Assembly (NCBI GenBank): GCA_012845835.1
Contig: JABAKD010000010.1
Coordinates: 10,544,311 to 10,608,310 of the forward strand
DNA from: Undaria pinnatifida
Taxonomy: Eukaryota > Sar > Phaeophyceae > Laminariales > Alariaceae
DNA length: 64,000 nt
Direction: 5' to 3'
Shown here one piece after another: positions 50,301 to 60,594 of the stretch (position 1 is the stretch's first letter; each line of letters starts with the position of its first letter). A model generated the notes under the pieces. The model made no database searches and had not been told where the DNA came from. It saw nothing but the letters and a program-made list of their open reading frames with translations. A program made the translations under genes and the position numbers.

Positions 50301-53300
50301 TAGAAGACATGAAAAACGATGTGGCCGCACGCGTGTGCTGTTTTTTTTTATTTCTTGACGTTGTTCGCGCGCGCACGAAGGGATTGAGGGCGACAGACGT
50401 GGAAGGCATGCGCGCCCTGGGGGTGAGCCTGCCAAGGGTAGCAGCCCTCATTAGCGAAGCGTTCTGCGAGCAGGTATGATGCCAACCCCGGAAATGATCG
50501 ATGTCCTCGAGCATTTTTTTTTTTTTTTCTCACACTTTTACTTTCCAGCTTCTGGACAAGCCGTGGTCACAGGTGTCGTCCCTTCTCCCCCCGGTTTTTG
50601 CCTTCACGTTTTATCGCGCATAGGGTTCAGCAATCCCACTGCTCGTCGATTTTTTATCGAGTGTTGCTAACTCACGCTCTCGCGCTTTCCGCAAGTCAAT
50701 TTATGCACAAGAAAAAGTCCCAACGAATTTTCACGAGTTTGCACTCGGCGGGGCTCGAACTCACGAAACTAACCTATACCAGGCTCGAGGATAGCCTGAT
50801 ACGCCACCGCGGCGACCGGTGCGAGCATGTGGAAGATTGACGTCGCGCGCGACCCCCGAAGGCCGGCTTGGTCGGCTCCCCGTGATATGCTTCGTGTCCC
50901 ATTTTTCGGTTTCGTGTGTCTCGAAGTGTACCAGCCAGCTACCACTTGGACGATAAATTATCGGTTTTGCCATGAATCGGGTGCGGTGCTGGAATGTTGT
51001 GCAATGCAAGGGGAACGTTACCTATGACTATGAAACTTGGGCTGTGTTTCGCGTGCCATGGTGGCTGGGTCCTTCCTCTGCCATAGCGGCGAGCTAGGGG
51101 CGGGAGAGGCGTTCGTGCAATACGCATCGTGCCTTCTGGTGATAACGGCACATCTCAGTAAGATTGATACCCCCGGCCTATGTGTTTTGCCGGCCAAGTC
51201 TTGCCGAGGAAGCGCAGTTGTTATCTCAGAAGGGTGACCAACGTCGCGTCGGATGTACAAAAAATAACACCCTTCCTGGTAGACCCTGGCTACGAACGAA
51301 AACGTATAAAAAAATGGACGCAACCCCTTCTCGTATCTACCCGAACCGTCGGCAGATGTTCCGCCACGGAAGCGTGCATTGCGACCCTCACGGCGCGAAC
51401 GTGCTCGTCAGGCCTCACCCCGGCGCGAAGAAAGGGTCCAAACGGCCGCAGCTTGTTCTCTTAGACCACGGTCTCTATCGGGAGCTGACGGAACAGTTCA
51501 GGGTGGACCACTGCAGGCTGTGGAAGGCGATGGTGTTCAAGGACGTGCCAGGTAAGTGGCGACCAAGGATGTTCTGGACAATAACACGGGTGCGGGTCTC
51601 CCTTGTGTCGCGGGCGTTCGCGGGCGTTTCGCGCTGTTTGTTGTTGGTGCCGCAGGCGCCCGTCGTGAGTCGTGACCACCTTCGGCTTCGGATCGTCTAC
51701 TGTTAAGCATCGGGACATGCGGCAAACGCGTCGGGTTCGATCCAGAGAAAAAACACGCGTGTGTCCAGCGTACCCTCCAGAGCTGCTGCTGCCACTGCGA
51801 CTGCTGGGTACCGTCCAGAGATGCTGCTGCCACTGCTACTGCTGCTGTTATAGAGACGGCTGTAAATCAAGCTCGTTTTTTCCCTCCGTGCGTGCGAGTT
51901 GCGAGTGACGCGCCTCGGTGGTGATCCTCCCACCTCGCGCATTTCGCGCGATAACCTTCGGGTATACGCTACGATCGGCCGATTTTGGGGGTCGTGGCGC
52001 CATCGCCGGCAGGCCTGGCGGCTTGGCTGTTCCGGTCGTTTTTTCTCGCGCTGGGTACAAAGCCGAACAAACAAGCTCTACATTTACATGGTTAGATGTT
52101 TAGTGCTTTAAACATTAGTGCGTTGCTTGTGTGCGTCCGTTTCCCCCTGCACTAACGTCACTTTGTGCTGTACGTCCGCCCTTCACGCCCGTTTGTTCGT
52201 GTGCGTATCCACCCACTCCACCTACCCACCCACCCACCCACCCACCCAAAACAGGAATCAAGAAGTATTGCGAACGGATGAACGCCGGGGAGATGTATCA
52301 CCTTCTGGCGGCGATGCTCACATCTCGGTCTTGGGACGCCATCGAGGACACGTGCGCTTGTTTCTTTTGTCGTCGCTTTTTACTTTCTTCCAGCTTAGCC
52401 CCTTTTAGAAACACGCACGTTTGTGGGGACGAGTTACTAGTGCAGCATTATTCTAGCAATGGCATCCAGGTTAACTCGTAAGAGCTTGGAAGGTATGAAA
52501 CGACGGGAGACAACGCGTCGTTGCGGTTTATCGTGCTCGTATGGGCGCGGGCTGGGCCTTGAAGTTTGGGGGGTGGAAGTGCAGTACACGCAACCGATCT
52601 ACTGCTGTAGTGTGGACGTAACCGGTCGCGCGCACGGACGTGACAATTTTTTGCTGTTTATTTTTCGCGGTGGGTAATAGGCTCTCTGTTTCTCGTTTTG
52701 TTATCTTAGCCGGCTTACTCGTGCCTGTTTTGTTTTGGTTTCGCTTTTGTTTTTTTCGCGTGGGATCTCTCCTCGCCAGGAGCTCTGGGATGGAGGGTCT
52801 ACACAGCAAGGACGTCGAGACCGAGAAAGGCATGGTCCGTGGCTACGTCCAGCAATACGCGTCTGAGATAGCGATGCTGCTCGGAAAAGTAGACAGGCAG
52901 CTGCTGTTGCTGTTGAAGATGAACGACTGCCTCCGGTGAGAGGGGTAGACATGGCCGGCCGTCCCTTTTTGGCATTTTTTTTTTTCGTATTACTAAGGGT
53001 ACGATTGGGGTGAGACTCCTTCCTCTACCCCAAACCCCGACTTTTTAGAAAATGCGCAAATTGCAACCCGATGACTCATCCCACGCCATAGCCATATAGT
53101 AAGCCATACACTAAACTACAAGCTCGTTTGGGGCTGGCCGGTGTTACTTGACGTGTGCGTTGCTTGCGCGGTGGCTGTGACTACTCTTTCGTTTTGCTTT
53201 TTTTAGCGTTGACAGCGTTTTGTTTCTTTTTCTCGTTTTCAGTTTGCGACAACACCCCCCGGAATTCCAAGCCAATAATCACATCTCAAAGGGGACGCTT

Positions 53301-56300
53301 GTGAAACGAATGTTCCTTTTTTTGGGCACAAACGGGGCGCGAACGATGTTGGTTTTTCCCTCCGGTATAACGCCTTCACTGCTGGAAACCCTTTTTTTCT
53401 GCAAAAAATTACTTGAACGTAGTATAGGGAGGGATTTTGGGGCTCTAAATGGGCCAAGCAAGGAAACACGCGTTGGTAAAAAAATGCCGTCCAGAAAGTG
53501 CTGCAAACCTCTATCGCACGAATAGTGCACGTCGTTTTGCTGCCGTGTGCATCTTTGGAGACCACGACGACTGGGCAGTACGGGACGGACCCGAGACGAC
53601 GCCAGTGCGTGTTCACCCCCTTTTTTTTTTGCGCGTCCCGTTTTATTGTCTTCGCACTTTTTCTTTCTCCTTCGCCCTCCCTAGACGTAACTCAGACCCG
53701 GGGATCGGTAAACAGCCTCTTTCCCCCCCTCCCCACTACGGTACGCGCCTTCGTGTTCATCGCCAGCAGGATTCGGCACTTTCTTTCCTCGTCGACTCGC
53801 GTCGAATTGTGATTTCCCACGCTATAAAGCGCTCTCTGCAGTTGGTGTCTAGAAGATAGAAATCTCCATACCGAGATTTGAGCCGCTGACTCCAACTTTA
53901 GTAGTGTTCAAGGTTGACCACGAGACCACCGGGGTGACCGGCTCTGTGCTGCTGTAAACTATCGTACGCTCTTTCTAGGTAGTAGTTTGTCCCCTGAAAA
54001 CAAGAAAATGCGTGCGCTTCCAAAGGGGCCAAGAAAGGATGGTCGGCTGGTTTTGTGCACAACTATTAAAGTCACAGCCGCCACGACGTTGAGCACACGC
54101 ACCAGGCGAAAAATAGGCGCTCTTGGGGCCCGCGTCGTTGCGCTGCCGCAAACAAATACAGTGCATGAGGTGCAAAACATGCTTTCGGGCCAAGTCGTTC
54201 TGCTGCCGTGAACAAAGATCACGCATGTCGGGGACAAAAAATGCAATGTTCCATTCAAAATTACACGGGTACTGGTGTGTGTGTCCTCTCCATATCGCGG
54301 TCGGAGGTTTGACAATAGCAGCGGTTGCTTCACTCCACAACTGGACGGGCATGCAGGGTACGTTATATGGCGCTAATACGAATATTCCAAATGGTTCTTG
54401 AATCCTGGCCAGATTGGTATGGAGCCGCCAGACTCAGAATTCTATCGTTCTGTGCGTTTCGTCGGTTGCATCTAAGCAGGCACATCGACAGGACTTTGGG
54501 AGCTCCCATCAACACGTTCGTCATCGCGGCGAAAACGTGCATTGCCGTGCTCAGAGAGGAAGACGCCAAGGAGGTGAGACATGGAGAAGGGCCGGGGGAG
54601 ATGGAGAAGGAGGAGGAGAGGGGGGGGGGGGGAGGGGGAGATGCACTTTCGAGTTCGATTTTGCGCCAACATGGGTGCAATCGTCCGTCCTTATGCCGCG
54701 ATGGAGGTGCTGTGCGTATTTTGTCACTCATCCGCCGGCCCCAAAGAGGAATCTACGGCAGCTTTCAACGCGTGCTATTCGACTTGTTCATATTCATTTT
54801 TGTTGTTTTTCGACTCTGATCTCGGTCGCTCTCCGCCACAACGCGCTCGACCTTGTTATTTTTTTTCATCTTTTTGTTTCGTTGTTCGTTGCGTGTTTGG
54901 GATCTCAACCTGTTCTTGTTGAAGGCGCTGGCGCGCTTGGGGGCAAGCAAGCGGAACTTTGTTGCCCGAGGACTGCTCTACGCACTTTACTATATCAGGG
55001 CCATCCCAGAAGCGATTAAGGTGCGACAAGAGAAGCAGAAAAGGAGCGGTACTTAACACGCGGGACACTTTCGCGTGCAAGGCTCCGCCCGCGAGTGCCG
55101 ATTGATACGATTATCGTATTTTGTAACACGCGAGGCGCGGGCTTGTTGTATACGCTATTCATAGTTTCTATCAAGACCAAAGGTCGTTCCGGAGGCCATG
55201 AAGGTGTGACAGGAGCCGTAGACAAGGGGCGCGGTAATTGTAGCACGGGTGCCGCTTTCGCTCGGAAGGCTCAGCCCGCGCGAGCACCGCCTCTATCGCT
55301 GATGGTGATACGATGCGATGATCAAAATCCAAGCACGCGAAGCGTGGGCTTGCTGTATGCACTAGTTTGTATATTCCCTAACCCCCACCCCTGGCAGCTT
55401 GGTGCAAAAAGCAATGTCTGCCTGATTGGTGAAAACCCGACGTGCTCCGTCCCGGCATAGTAGGGATGCGAGGGTCTATGGTCATACGACTACGGCCAGG
55501 CACGAACTGAGTACACCCCCCCCCCCCCACCGGCAACAATGGTTAGGATTGTAGTGCCGTATCGCTAGAGCCTTCGGCGCAAGTGGTTGTCTATTATGTT
55601 GCCACGATTTTATTGCTCTATTGCTAGCGTTGGACAAGTTCGTGACAGTTGGGAGGTCGTGATTGGAGGAAGCTGGACTCGTCCTACCAACACCAGTAGT
55701 GTATGGGCCTGGTATTCTGTATAGCCCTTTTCGGCCCCATGCACAGCGGCCAAACAAACGACGAGTGCGATTTCTTCAAGCGACTTCGAAGAGCGCGATG
55801 CAATTGCTGTCATCATGCTGCGTGCGTGGGTTACAGCTCGTTAGAGTTGTCGGCGCCCCCGATGGTCTAGTGGGTTATGTACAGGACTCGTAACTACTAG
55901 ACTAAGGTCGATTTGGCTGGGTTGAGCCACCCCGAGTGCATACTATGTAGTAAGTGTATTCGTACGTAGGGACTTTTTCTTGTGCAAGAATTGGCTCGCG
56001 GAAAGCGCGAAAGCGTGAGTTGGCGAAATTTGATGAAAATCGACAAGCGTTGGATAATGCTGAACCCTCTGCACGATAAAAATGAAGGCACGAATGTACC
56101 AGGGGGAAATAACGGACGACACGTGTGACCACGGCTTGTCCTGAAAGGTGGAATATACATGTGAGATTTGAAAATATATAAAACAAAATAAAATAACACA
56201 AGATAAAGCAAAATAAAATAATATAAAATGAAATGGAATGGAATGGAATGAAATGAAGTAAAATAAAAACAAAATAAAATAAAATAAAATAAAATAAAAT

Positions 56301-58312
56301 ACAATACAATTCAATACAATAAAATAAAATAAAATAAAATAAAATAAAATAAAATAAAATTTGCTGTTCGGATACAGCCCATATCCAACAGCCCGGGTCG
56401 CTCCGTGCTGCCATTCTGCTGCAATCTTCTTACTTATTGTTAATATGGTCACTATCAATAGTACGTTTTCGCCTTTTTACGCCCAAGAGTCAACAGGCTG
56501 GTCACTTGACCTATTATTAATAGGTGAAAAAATAGACCAATCAACGCGAGTTATGGCAGTCGGTTTTTCTAGGGATTGTAGCAAAAGCTCGTCTTTTGCA
56601 TGAGGGCGACCTTGGCGGGGGTATTCGATGCACCACAGCACCACTAATAGGGGCCCCTCAATAAGGCGGGCTGGGTATGATGGCGGTATGCCGATATAAA
56701 GGCGGTCAAAATCGCGACCAAAAAGCGCTCAAGGAAATCGTGGTGCTACTATCTGTGGCATGTATGTACAGCTAGCAGCAGTAGTAGTAGACTCCACGTT
56801 TTTTTCGCTTGGCACTGCTGGTGCCAGGCGAAGCGGTTGTGAGATGAACGCTTTTTGCAGTCGATGGATACACGCGCAAAATAGATGAAACGTGCGTACT
56901 CGTAGTGCGTACGGCGGCTCTCTTGGGTGGTTTCTTGTTTTTTTACACAGGGTTGCGGGCCGACGTTCCAGCGGCCGCGTTGTTGCCTCTGCGACGGCCC
57001 CGAATGACACACATTTTTTTTGGTTGGATAGGAAACCAAGTAATACGTAGTAGTATTGAGACGGACAAAGGTCGTAATTAATCCAAGGCCAATCTATAAC
57101 CCACGAAAAAAAGGGGCAAAAAACACGAGCCAAAATGAGTCTTTTCCAAGGGGGGGTCATCCCCCGCTAGAGGTGCAGCAGATTCTAAGAAATTTCTGAA
57201 GCTCCTGTGTAGCATGAGGGGCTGCTGCGTACAGCTCAATATATCACCCGAGACATTACTTCGAAGACATTCGTTCGCGCAACCCGACCAACGTTTGTTT
57301 GGCGCTAGTTCTAAAACAACCATGCTATACGACTCACTCGTAATTTTTTGTCTTTGCTAACCGATAGTGAGGAGCTCCAAACCCGTTCACACACGATTAG
57401 TTAATCCAACAACTGCAACTCCTATCACTGTGAGATAGCATATTTTGAGATAGCTTATTTTCTTATTTTTCGTGGGTTCGGTTGGCCGAACTCGCGCAGC
57501 GGGATGTTTCATGAAGTTGTTCCAACAACGTCAGCTATCTAAAGTACAGTACTGAAAAATTATAAATAGTAGAGGCGAAAACTTGCTTTCAAGCCTTACC
57601 TTATTTTGATCGTTTAGTTATTTTGATCGGTTAGATTACGTTTCAATGATGTGCCAAGAAGAGCGTACTCATGCTTTACTAGCTGTTGAAAATGTATTAG
57701 AAAATAACAATACCTAGGCGCGCTCAGTATATCAGCTGTGTGGTTTTTTCGATACAATTTTGGGAGTCGATACTCCTGTTTGCACGCTGCGTGATACACC
57801 GGCCGCTCGTTTTTGTACGTTGCTACGTGCTGCTGTCGTCAAATTGTGTGCGGTGGTGGCTGGTGGGCGCTTCAAGATAAGAAGCGAAAGGGGTCCCTCA
57901 TTGTTAGCGCGGTCAAGATTGTAAACTCGGGTACTGAGGGTCATTGTTATTGAAGCCAAAAACAAATTTCCAAGTTTTTGGAAATTTTGTGTTGATTTAC
58001 GGAGGGAGGCGTTCTGTCATAAAACGTGGATGATTTTACAGCGAGGAAAAGAAAACATGGGGAGGGAGGCTTGGAAGCACTTTCATTTTTTTCCTATTCT
58101 ACGTACTGGCATCTACTAGGAAAACAAGGAACAAAAAAAATGGAATTATTAATATTTTGGATTTTTATTTTTGAAAAAAATCCTGCTGCGATAAGAATAA
58201 TGGGCTTTACAGTAATAATCGCTGGCTTGTTGAACAACAGGTGAAGGCGCAGCTGCTGGCGATGGACTTCGCGGAGAGGTCGCTGGAAAGGCGCGTCCGA
58301 CGGCTCCGATAG
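35357..58312 (+). CDS. ADCK1: ABC1/UbiB atypical kinase, ADCK1 clade, 15 exons
   Basis: Exons: 35357-35552, 36030-36154, 37748-37831, 38512-38562, 39317-39571, 41150-41314, 42609-42784, 45684-45780, 50381-50473, 51356-51551, 52255-52351, 52780-52935, 54480-54573, 54925-55020, 58241-58312. All phases close to 650 residues. A hydrophobic stretch at about 14-29 suggests a membrane anchor near a mitochondrial targeting end. Family motifs: KLGQ at 211-214, the A-rich loop ASASLAQVH at 271-279, AIK (Lys292), ELDFLHEASN at 339-348, HCDPHGAN at 422-429 and LLDHG at 449-453. ABC1 proteins bind nucleotide and support quinone and lipid homeostasis; ADCK1 is mitochondrial in animals. DPHGAN departs from the usual DPHPGN. 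If the 54925 exon is not spliced, it ends at a TAA at 55054-55056; I prefer the spliced end because the phase fits and the tail resembles the family. Confidence 0.92.
38845..38925 (+). repeat. R1 right-end variant
   Basis: 'cagcttgcaaagatgagtat' through 'aactcacggctgacgtcctt' and 'gaaaattagttataaaat' is almost identical to 62697-62780. It lies in the ADCK1-like intron 38563-39316. Confidence 0.75.
42095..42345 (+). repeat. Dispersed repeat family R4
   Basis: 'ctgctgcgctgtg', 'gcgttgtgggtgga', 'ccgagatgcatga' and 'gaggttgttgcctcc' recur in order with variants at 46325-46500. Both copies read as similar short peptides (for example VPRCMKWAEE and VPKCMTRTEG), so this may be a decayed coding fragment of a mobile element. 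Both lie in introns of the ADCK1-like gene. Confidence 0.55.
43815..44170 (+). repeat. Minisatellite with GAACTTC palindrome, block 1
   Basis: A unit of about 40-50 bases alternates 'ttccgggtacgggtatgaa' and 'ttccgggtattgtggcacgg', joined by 'acagaacttccagaagttcc'. The core GAACTTC-CA-GAAGTTC is a perfect inverted repeat. It lies in intron 42785-45683. Confidence 0.8.
44935..45290 (+). repeat. Minisatellite with GAACTTC palindrome, block 2
   Basis: The same units as 43815-44170, with the same 'accccgggtattg' edge and 'aatacccggg' end, separated by about 760 bases of unrelated DNA. Two expansion sites, or one split by insertion, lie in one intron. Confidence 0.8.
45835..46321 (+). repeat. GAT/GCTGAT microsatellite within a duplication
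   Basis: GAT triplets with periodic GCT form 45835-45980. A following 130-base unique segment (45979-46110: 'ttattgttgtgata', 'aaatctagcccgtcgtcaca', 'aattaagtgta') is repeated with few changes at 46191-46321, after a second GAT run. The acidic open frame across it is an artefact. It lies just after the exon 45684-45780. Confidence 0.8.
46325..46510 (+). repeat. Repeat family R4, second copy
   Basis: It is related to 42095-42345 over 'ctgctgcgctgtg', 'tgttgtgggtgga'-like sequence, 'ccgaaatgcatgaca' and 'gaaggaggtcgcctcc', and directly abuts the duplicated unit ending at 46321. Confidence 0.55.
46885..47450 (+). repeat. GTGCGGTTCGGTGCGGTTTT repeats, block 1
   Basis: Irregular units of roughly 30-60 bases share 'tacggtgcggttcggtgcgg' followed by 'ttttc' and a short A/T-rich linker; 47215-47275 and 47276-47336 are near-perfect tandem copies. 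Block 2 is at 49690-50040, and the opposite orientation appears near 62390-62435 and 62988-63062. This block lies in ADCK1-like intron 45781-50380. Confidence 0.85.
48060..48245 (+). repeat. Truncated SINE-like copy
   Basis: 'cgcgataaaaatgaaggcac', 'gaccccggatctgagttgct' and a following 'gggagggagcgcgaga' match the 3' half of the elements at 53640-53945 and 60595-60785 (both minus). The tRNA-like head is absent. Confidence 0.6.
48935..49430 (+). repeat. Composite repeat: C-tract element plus R1
   Basis: The C-tract element (48935-49060) is followed by 'gatcaaaaccaggcccccat' and a full R1 copy (49170-49430). The same composite order, including the linker 'gatcaaaaccaggcccccac', is present at 770-1230, so the whole 450-base structure is one unit present at least twice. 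Confidence 0.7.
49685..50040 (+). repeat. GTGCGGTTCGGTGCGGTTTT repeats, block 2
   Basis: The same core words and linkers as block 1 at 46885-47450, in the same intron, flanked by 'aaccgtgatgaaccgtacaa' at 49567-49586. More diverged than block 1. Confidence 0.8.
50550..50828 (-). mobile_element. tRNA-derived SINE, minus strand
   Basis: On the minus strand it starts with 'ccgcggtggcgtatcaggc' (A-box region), then 'gagttcgagccccgccgag' (B box), 'actttttcttgtgca', 'ggaaagcgcgagagcgtgag' and 'cacggcttgtcc', and is followed by poly-A (plus-strand T run at 50514-50528). The same order is seen at 55850-56165 and 60110-60430. It lies in the intron right after the exon 50381-50473. Confidence 0.75.
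53640..53945 (-). mobile_element. tRNA-derived SINE, second subtype, minus strand
   Basis: Minus-strand start 'ccggtggtctcgtggtcaac' resembles an A box region and 'gcggctcaaatctcgg' a diverged B box; the body has 'attcgacgcgagtcgacgag', 'gatgaacacgaaggcgcg' and 'gatccccgggtctgagttac', then an A-rich end. The body is shared with 48060-48245 and 60595-60785. It lies in the ADCK1-like intron 52936-54479. Confidence 0.65.
55055..55385 (+). pseudogene. Decayed copies of ADCK1-like exon 14
   Basis: The working exon 54925-55020 reads GLLYALYYIRAIP. Copies downstream read GLLYTLFIVSIKT (about 55140-55180, with 'gaaggtgtgacagga' after it like the donor side 'aaggtgcgacaaga') and GLLYALVCIFPNP (about 55347-55385). 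The two copies also share their upstream 'cccgcg.gagtgcc..gatac' blocks, with a period near 200 bases. They lack intact frames. Similarity to the true exon is modest; that between the two copies is clearer. Confidence 0.55.
55398..55525 (+). repeat. Repeat family R3, second copy
   Basis: It matches 19245-19375 over 'aagcaatgtctgcctgattg', 'gtgaaaacccgac' and 'tagtagggatgcgagggtct', and ends at a C-run. Confidence 0.75.
55850..56165 (+). mobile_element. tRNA-derived SINE, plus strand, with A-rich tail
   Basis: 'gatggtctagtgggttatg' (A box) and 'gggttgagccaccccgagtg' (degenerate B box) are followed by 'actttttcttgtgcaag', 'cggaaagcgcgaaagcgtga', 'cacgataaaaatgaaggcac' and 'cacggcttgtcc', then an AATAAAATA-type tract. 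The copy sits in the last ADCK1-like intron. Confidence 0.75.
56170..56360 (+). repeat. AAAAT microsatellite
   Basis: Repeats of AAAAT with GGAAT and ACAAT variants continue directly from the 3' end of the SINE at 55850-56165, as expected if they grew from its A-rich tail. Confidence 0.85.
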
Positions 58313-58594
58313 CCCCCCGTGTTTCGGTGCGCACACCAGCAGCGGGCAGTATACAGCAGCGCGCCGTGCGTTTCGTTCTGTGTTGTGACGCGGGCTAAGA
58401 TGGAGGGGCACAATTTTTTCTTCTCAATACTACCCCTCAATTTCGGAGCTTAAGACCTTCCTCTCCCACAACGCCGATTTTTTGAGAAAAATGAAACCTC
58501 TACGAGTACGAGTACCGGATAAAAAAGAATGATCCTAGGGTACACAACGAGAATCGTGAATAAAATGTATGCCTATTTTTTTCCGACGATGTAG

Positions 58595-58690
58595 GGGTTA
58601 GCCCCTTAAGAGCCCCCGAACCCCTCCCCATACTAAATCCAAGTAATTTTGTCCCCAATAACGGTTTTCCTGTTAAACAGGGGTTAAGCC
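58595..58690 (+). repeat. Repeat family R2, further copy
   Basis: 'agagcccccgaacccctc' and 'atactaaatccaagtaattt' match 15375-15475 closely. It lies downstream of the ADCK1-like stop codon. Confidence 0.7.
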
Positions 58691-59304
58691 CCGTCATTTC
58701 GGGGAAAACAAAAATAATAGCCAAAAAGTGCCATCTCTATCATCGTAGCATGTGTCTTGTTGTGTCGCAAGCTTTGTTGTTTCGCTCGCTTGCTCGCATC
58801 GAGGGAGGTTGTCAAGGTAACTTTCGGGAGACGCCACAGCAGCTAAGCTGGGGAGGTTGTCAAGGTCACTTTCGGGAGAGGCCACAGCAGCTAAGCTGTG
58901 TCGTGCTGTACTTGGAGGAGTTCCTCCCGTATTTTGGTACCCTAGTAGCTTTTTGATGACTCGTTGTCGACGTATACCGCGCGGGGGGGGGACGAAGTAC
59001 GATCGCGGGTTGGTTGGTTGGTTGGTTGGTTGGTTGGTGGTTAATTCAGGAGGAGGGCGGCGGAGTTTTTAGAACTGTTTTTTTGTGTTGCCGCTCCCCC
59101 TTCGCCTTTTTTTGCAACATTTCAGTTGTTTGGGACGAATAGCCGCACCACGTGGTTCGTAGAATGGTGACCGGTGTTCATATGCGTGCCGAAATCGAAA
59201 ATGTTTTTTCAAGCGCACATTATTGATTCATACAGTAGTATGTAGTGTTCTCGTACATATGCCTTTGCTTTTCTTTTTTCATGGCCACGAGAGCGATCTG
59301 ACGT

Positions 59305-59464
59305 CTATGCCGCGAAGGCGATGCCACTGCTGCTGGCTATTTTTTTTTGTTGTCTCAGCTCAGCGCAGCGCTCATGCTGTTTCACTAGGTTGGCTAACTC
59401 CTCGTCGCATCGTCGGATAGATTGTTCTTTCTGGAACTCGAACAAATGCGGGTCCCTGCCTCGA
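59305..59464 (-). CDS. Candidate terminal exon, unknown protein
   Basis: On the minus strand an AG at the end of 'cctctcgaggcag' is followed by a frame reading RDPHLFEFQKEQSIRRCDEE, then LANLVKQHERCAELRQQKK, ending in TAG at 59305-59307. It is highly charged and probably helical, with balanced codon use unlike the repeats around it. Any upstream exons would lie to the right, but I could not identify one. I do not recognise the family. It may be a gene fragment or chance. Confidence 0.3.
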
Positions 59465-60109
59465 GAGGGTGTGACCGGACTTTCTCCACAGCTCTGGGCG
59501 GAAATATACGTTGGTGTATTGATATCAAAGTACACACACGTTCCTTATATTTCCGTCGGGTTTGGTACAATTCTGTATACTGTACGTGGTATATGCTATC
59601 GCGATCGACGTTCCGTTGTAGTCTATGTTAGCATCTACAGAAGGTCACGACACGTACCAAGTACGAATCTTGTCTGTCTGAAATTACAACAGTCAGTCTT
59701 AGACCAGATCTCCGAAAAACGTCTGCCGCTTCCCGAAGTCCTTTGTTCTGACCACTTGAAGACACGGCGAAAACATGTTTGCTGGTTTGCTCGGTATTCG
59801 TGTAGCACTACCACAGCAGTAGTAGTTGTGGACCCTCTATAGGCGCCGGTTGAGTAGTGCCGGTTGCCCGCTATAGTGCCTGTAAAATTGCGTAGCACAG
59901 ATGGGAACAACCAGTAGTGGTAGTATGCCGAGGTGTGCCGGTTGCCGCTATAGTGCCGGCGTTCCCCTTTATAGTGCACATACCAGCAGTATTGAGGCAA
60001 CCGGCACTACTGCTGTACCCCAGTAGTCTGCATTATTAGTACTTTTTTTTTTTTTTTTCTTTTAGTCTGCATTATTAGTACTGTACGTAAGTGATGTGAC
60101 TGAGTAGTC

Positions 60110-60430
60110 CAGCGGCGTCGGCGTCCCCGATGGTCCAGTAGGTGGATCGCGTAAATACTGAGGTCAAGGTCAATTTTGCGAGTTCAAGGCCTGGCGAGTG
60201 CGCACTTGTATCCGTACGGACTTTTTCTTGCATACAAAATTGACTGTTAATAGCGGAAAGCGCGAGAGCGCGAGTAAGGTGGAGAATTCGTTGAAAATGG
60301 ACGAGGATAAATAATAATAGCTGATGAAGCGGTGGGAATGCTGGAACCCAACGCACGATAAACATGAAGGTGCGTGCTGAGGGCAAGGAGGGCGGTCACC
60401 TTTGACCCACGGCTTGTCCGGAAGGTGGTT
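60110..60430 (+). mobile_element. tRNA-derived SINE, plus strand
   Basis: 'gatggtccagtaggtggatc' (A box, about 60129) and 'gagttcaaggcc' (B box, about 60179) head the element; the body has 'ggactttttcttgc', 'gcggaaagcgcgagagcgcg' and 'gcacgataaacatgaaggtg', ending 'cacggcttgtccgg', with A-rich DNA from 60481. It is the third copy with this order. Confidence 0.75.
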
Positions 60431-60594
60431 GAGGGTAAATCCTTGCACGAGCGAGTGGAGCTGGAAAGTAAAAGTGATTGTTCAAGAAAAAAAGAAAAAA
60501 GAAGGAGGAAAAAATGGTACTGTTACTTAGTGTTTTTTTTTCACCAGCAACATGATTGGCGCTTTCAAGCTCGAACATGTGTGTGTGTGTTTTT

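Noticed and set aside
55021..55056. Short C-terminal end VRQEKQKRSGT for the ADCK1-like protein
   Set aside because: Read-through to TAA at 55056 is possible, but the in-phase donor at 55021 joined to 58241 gives a more family-like tail. Kept as an alternative.
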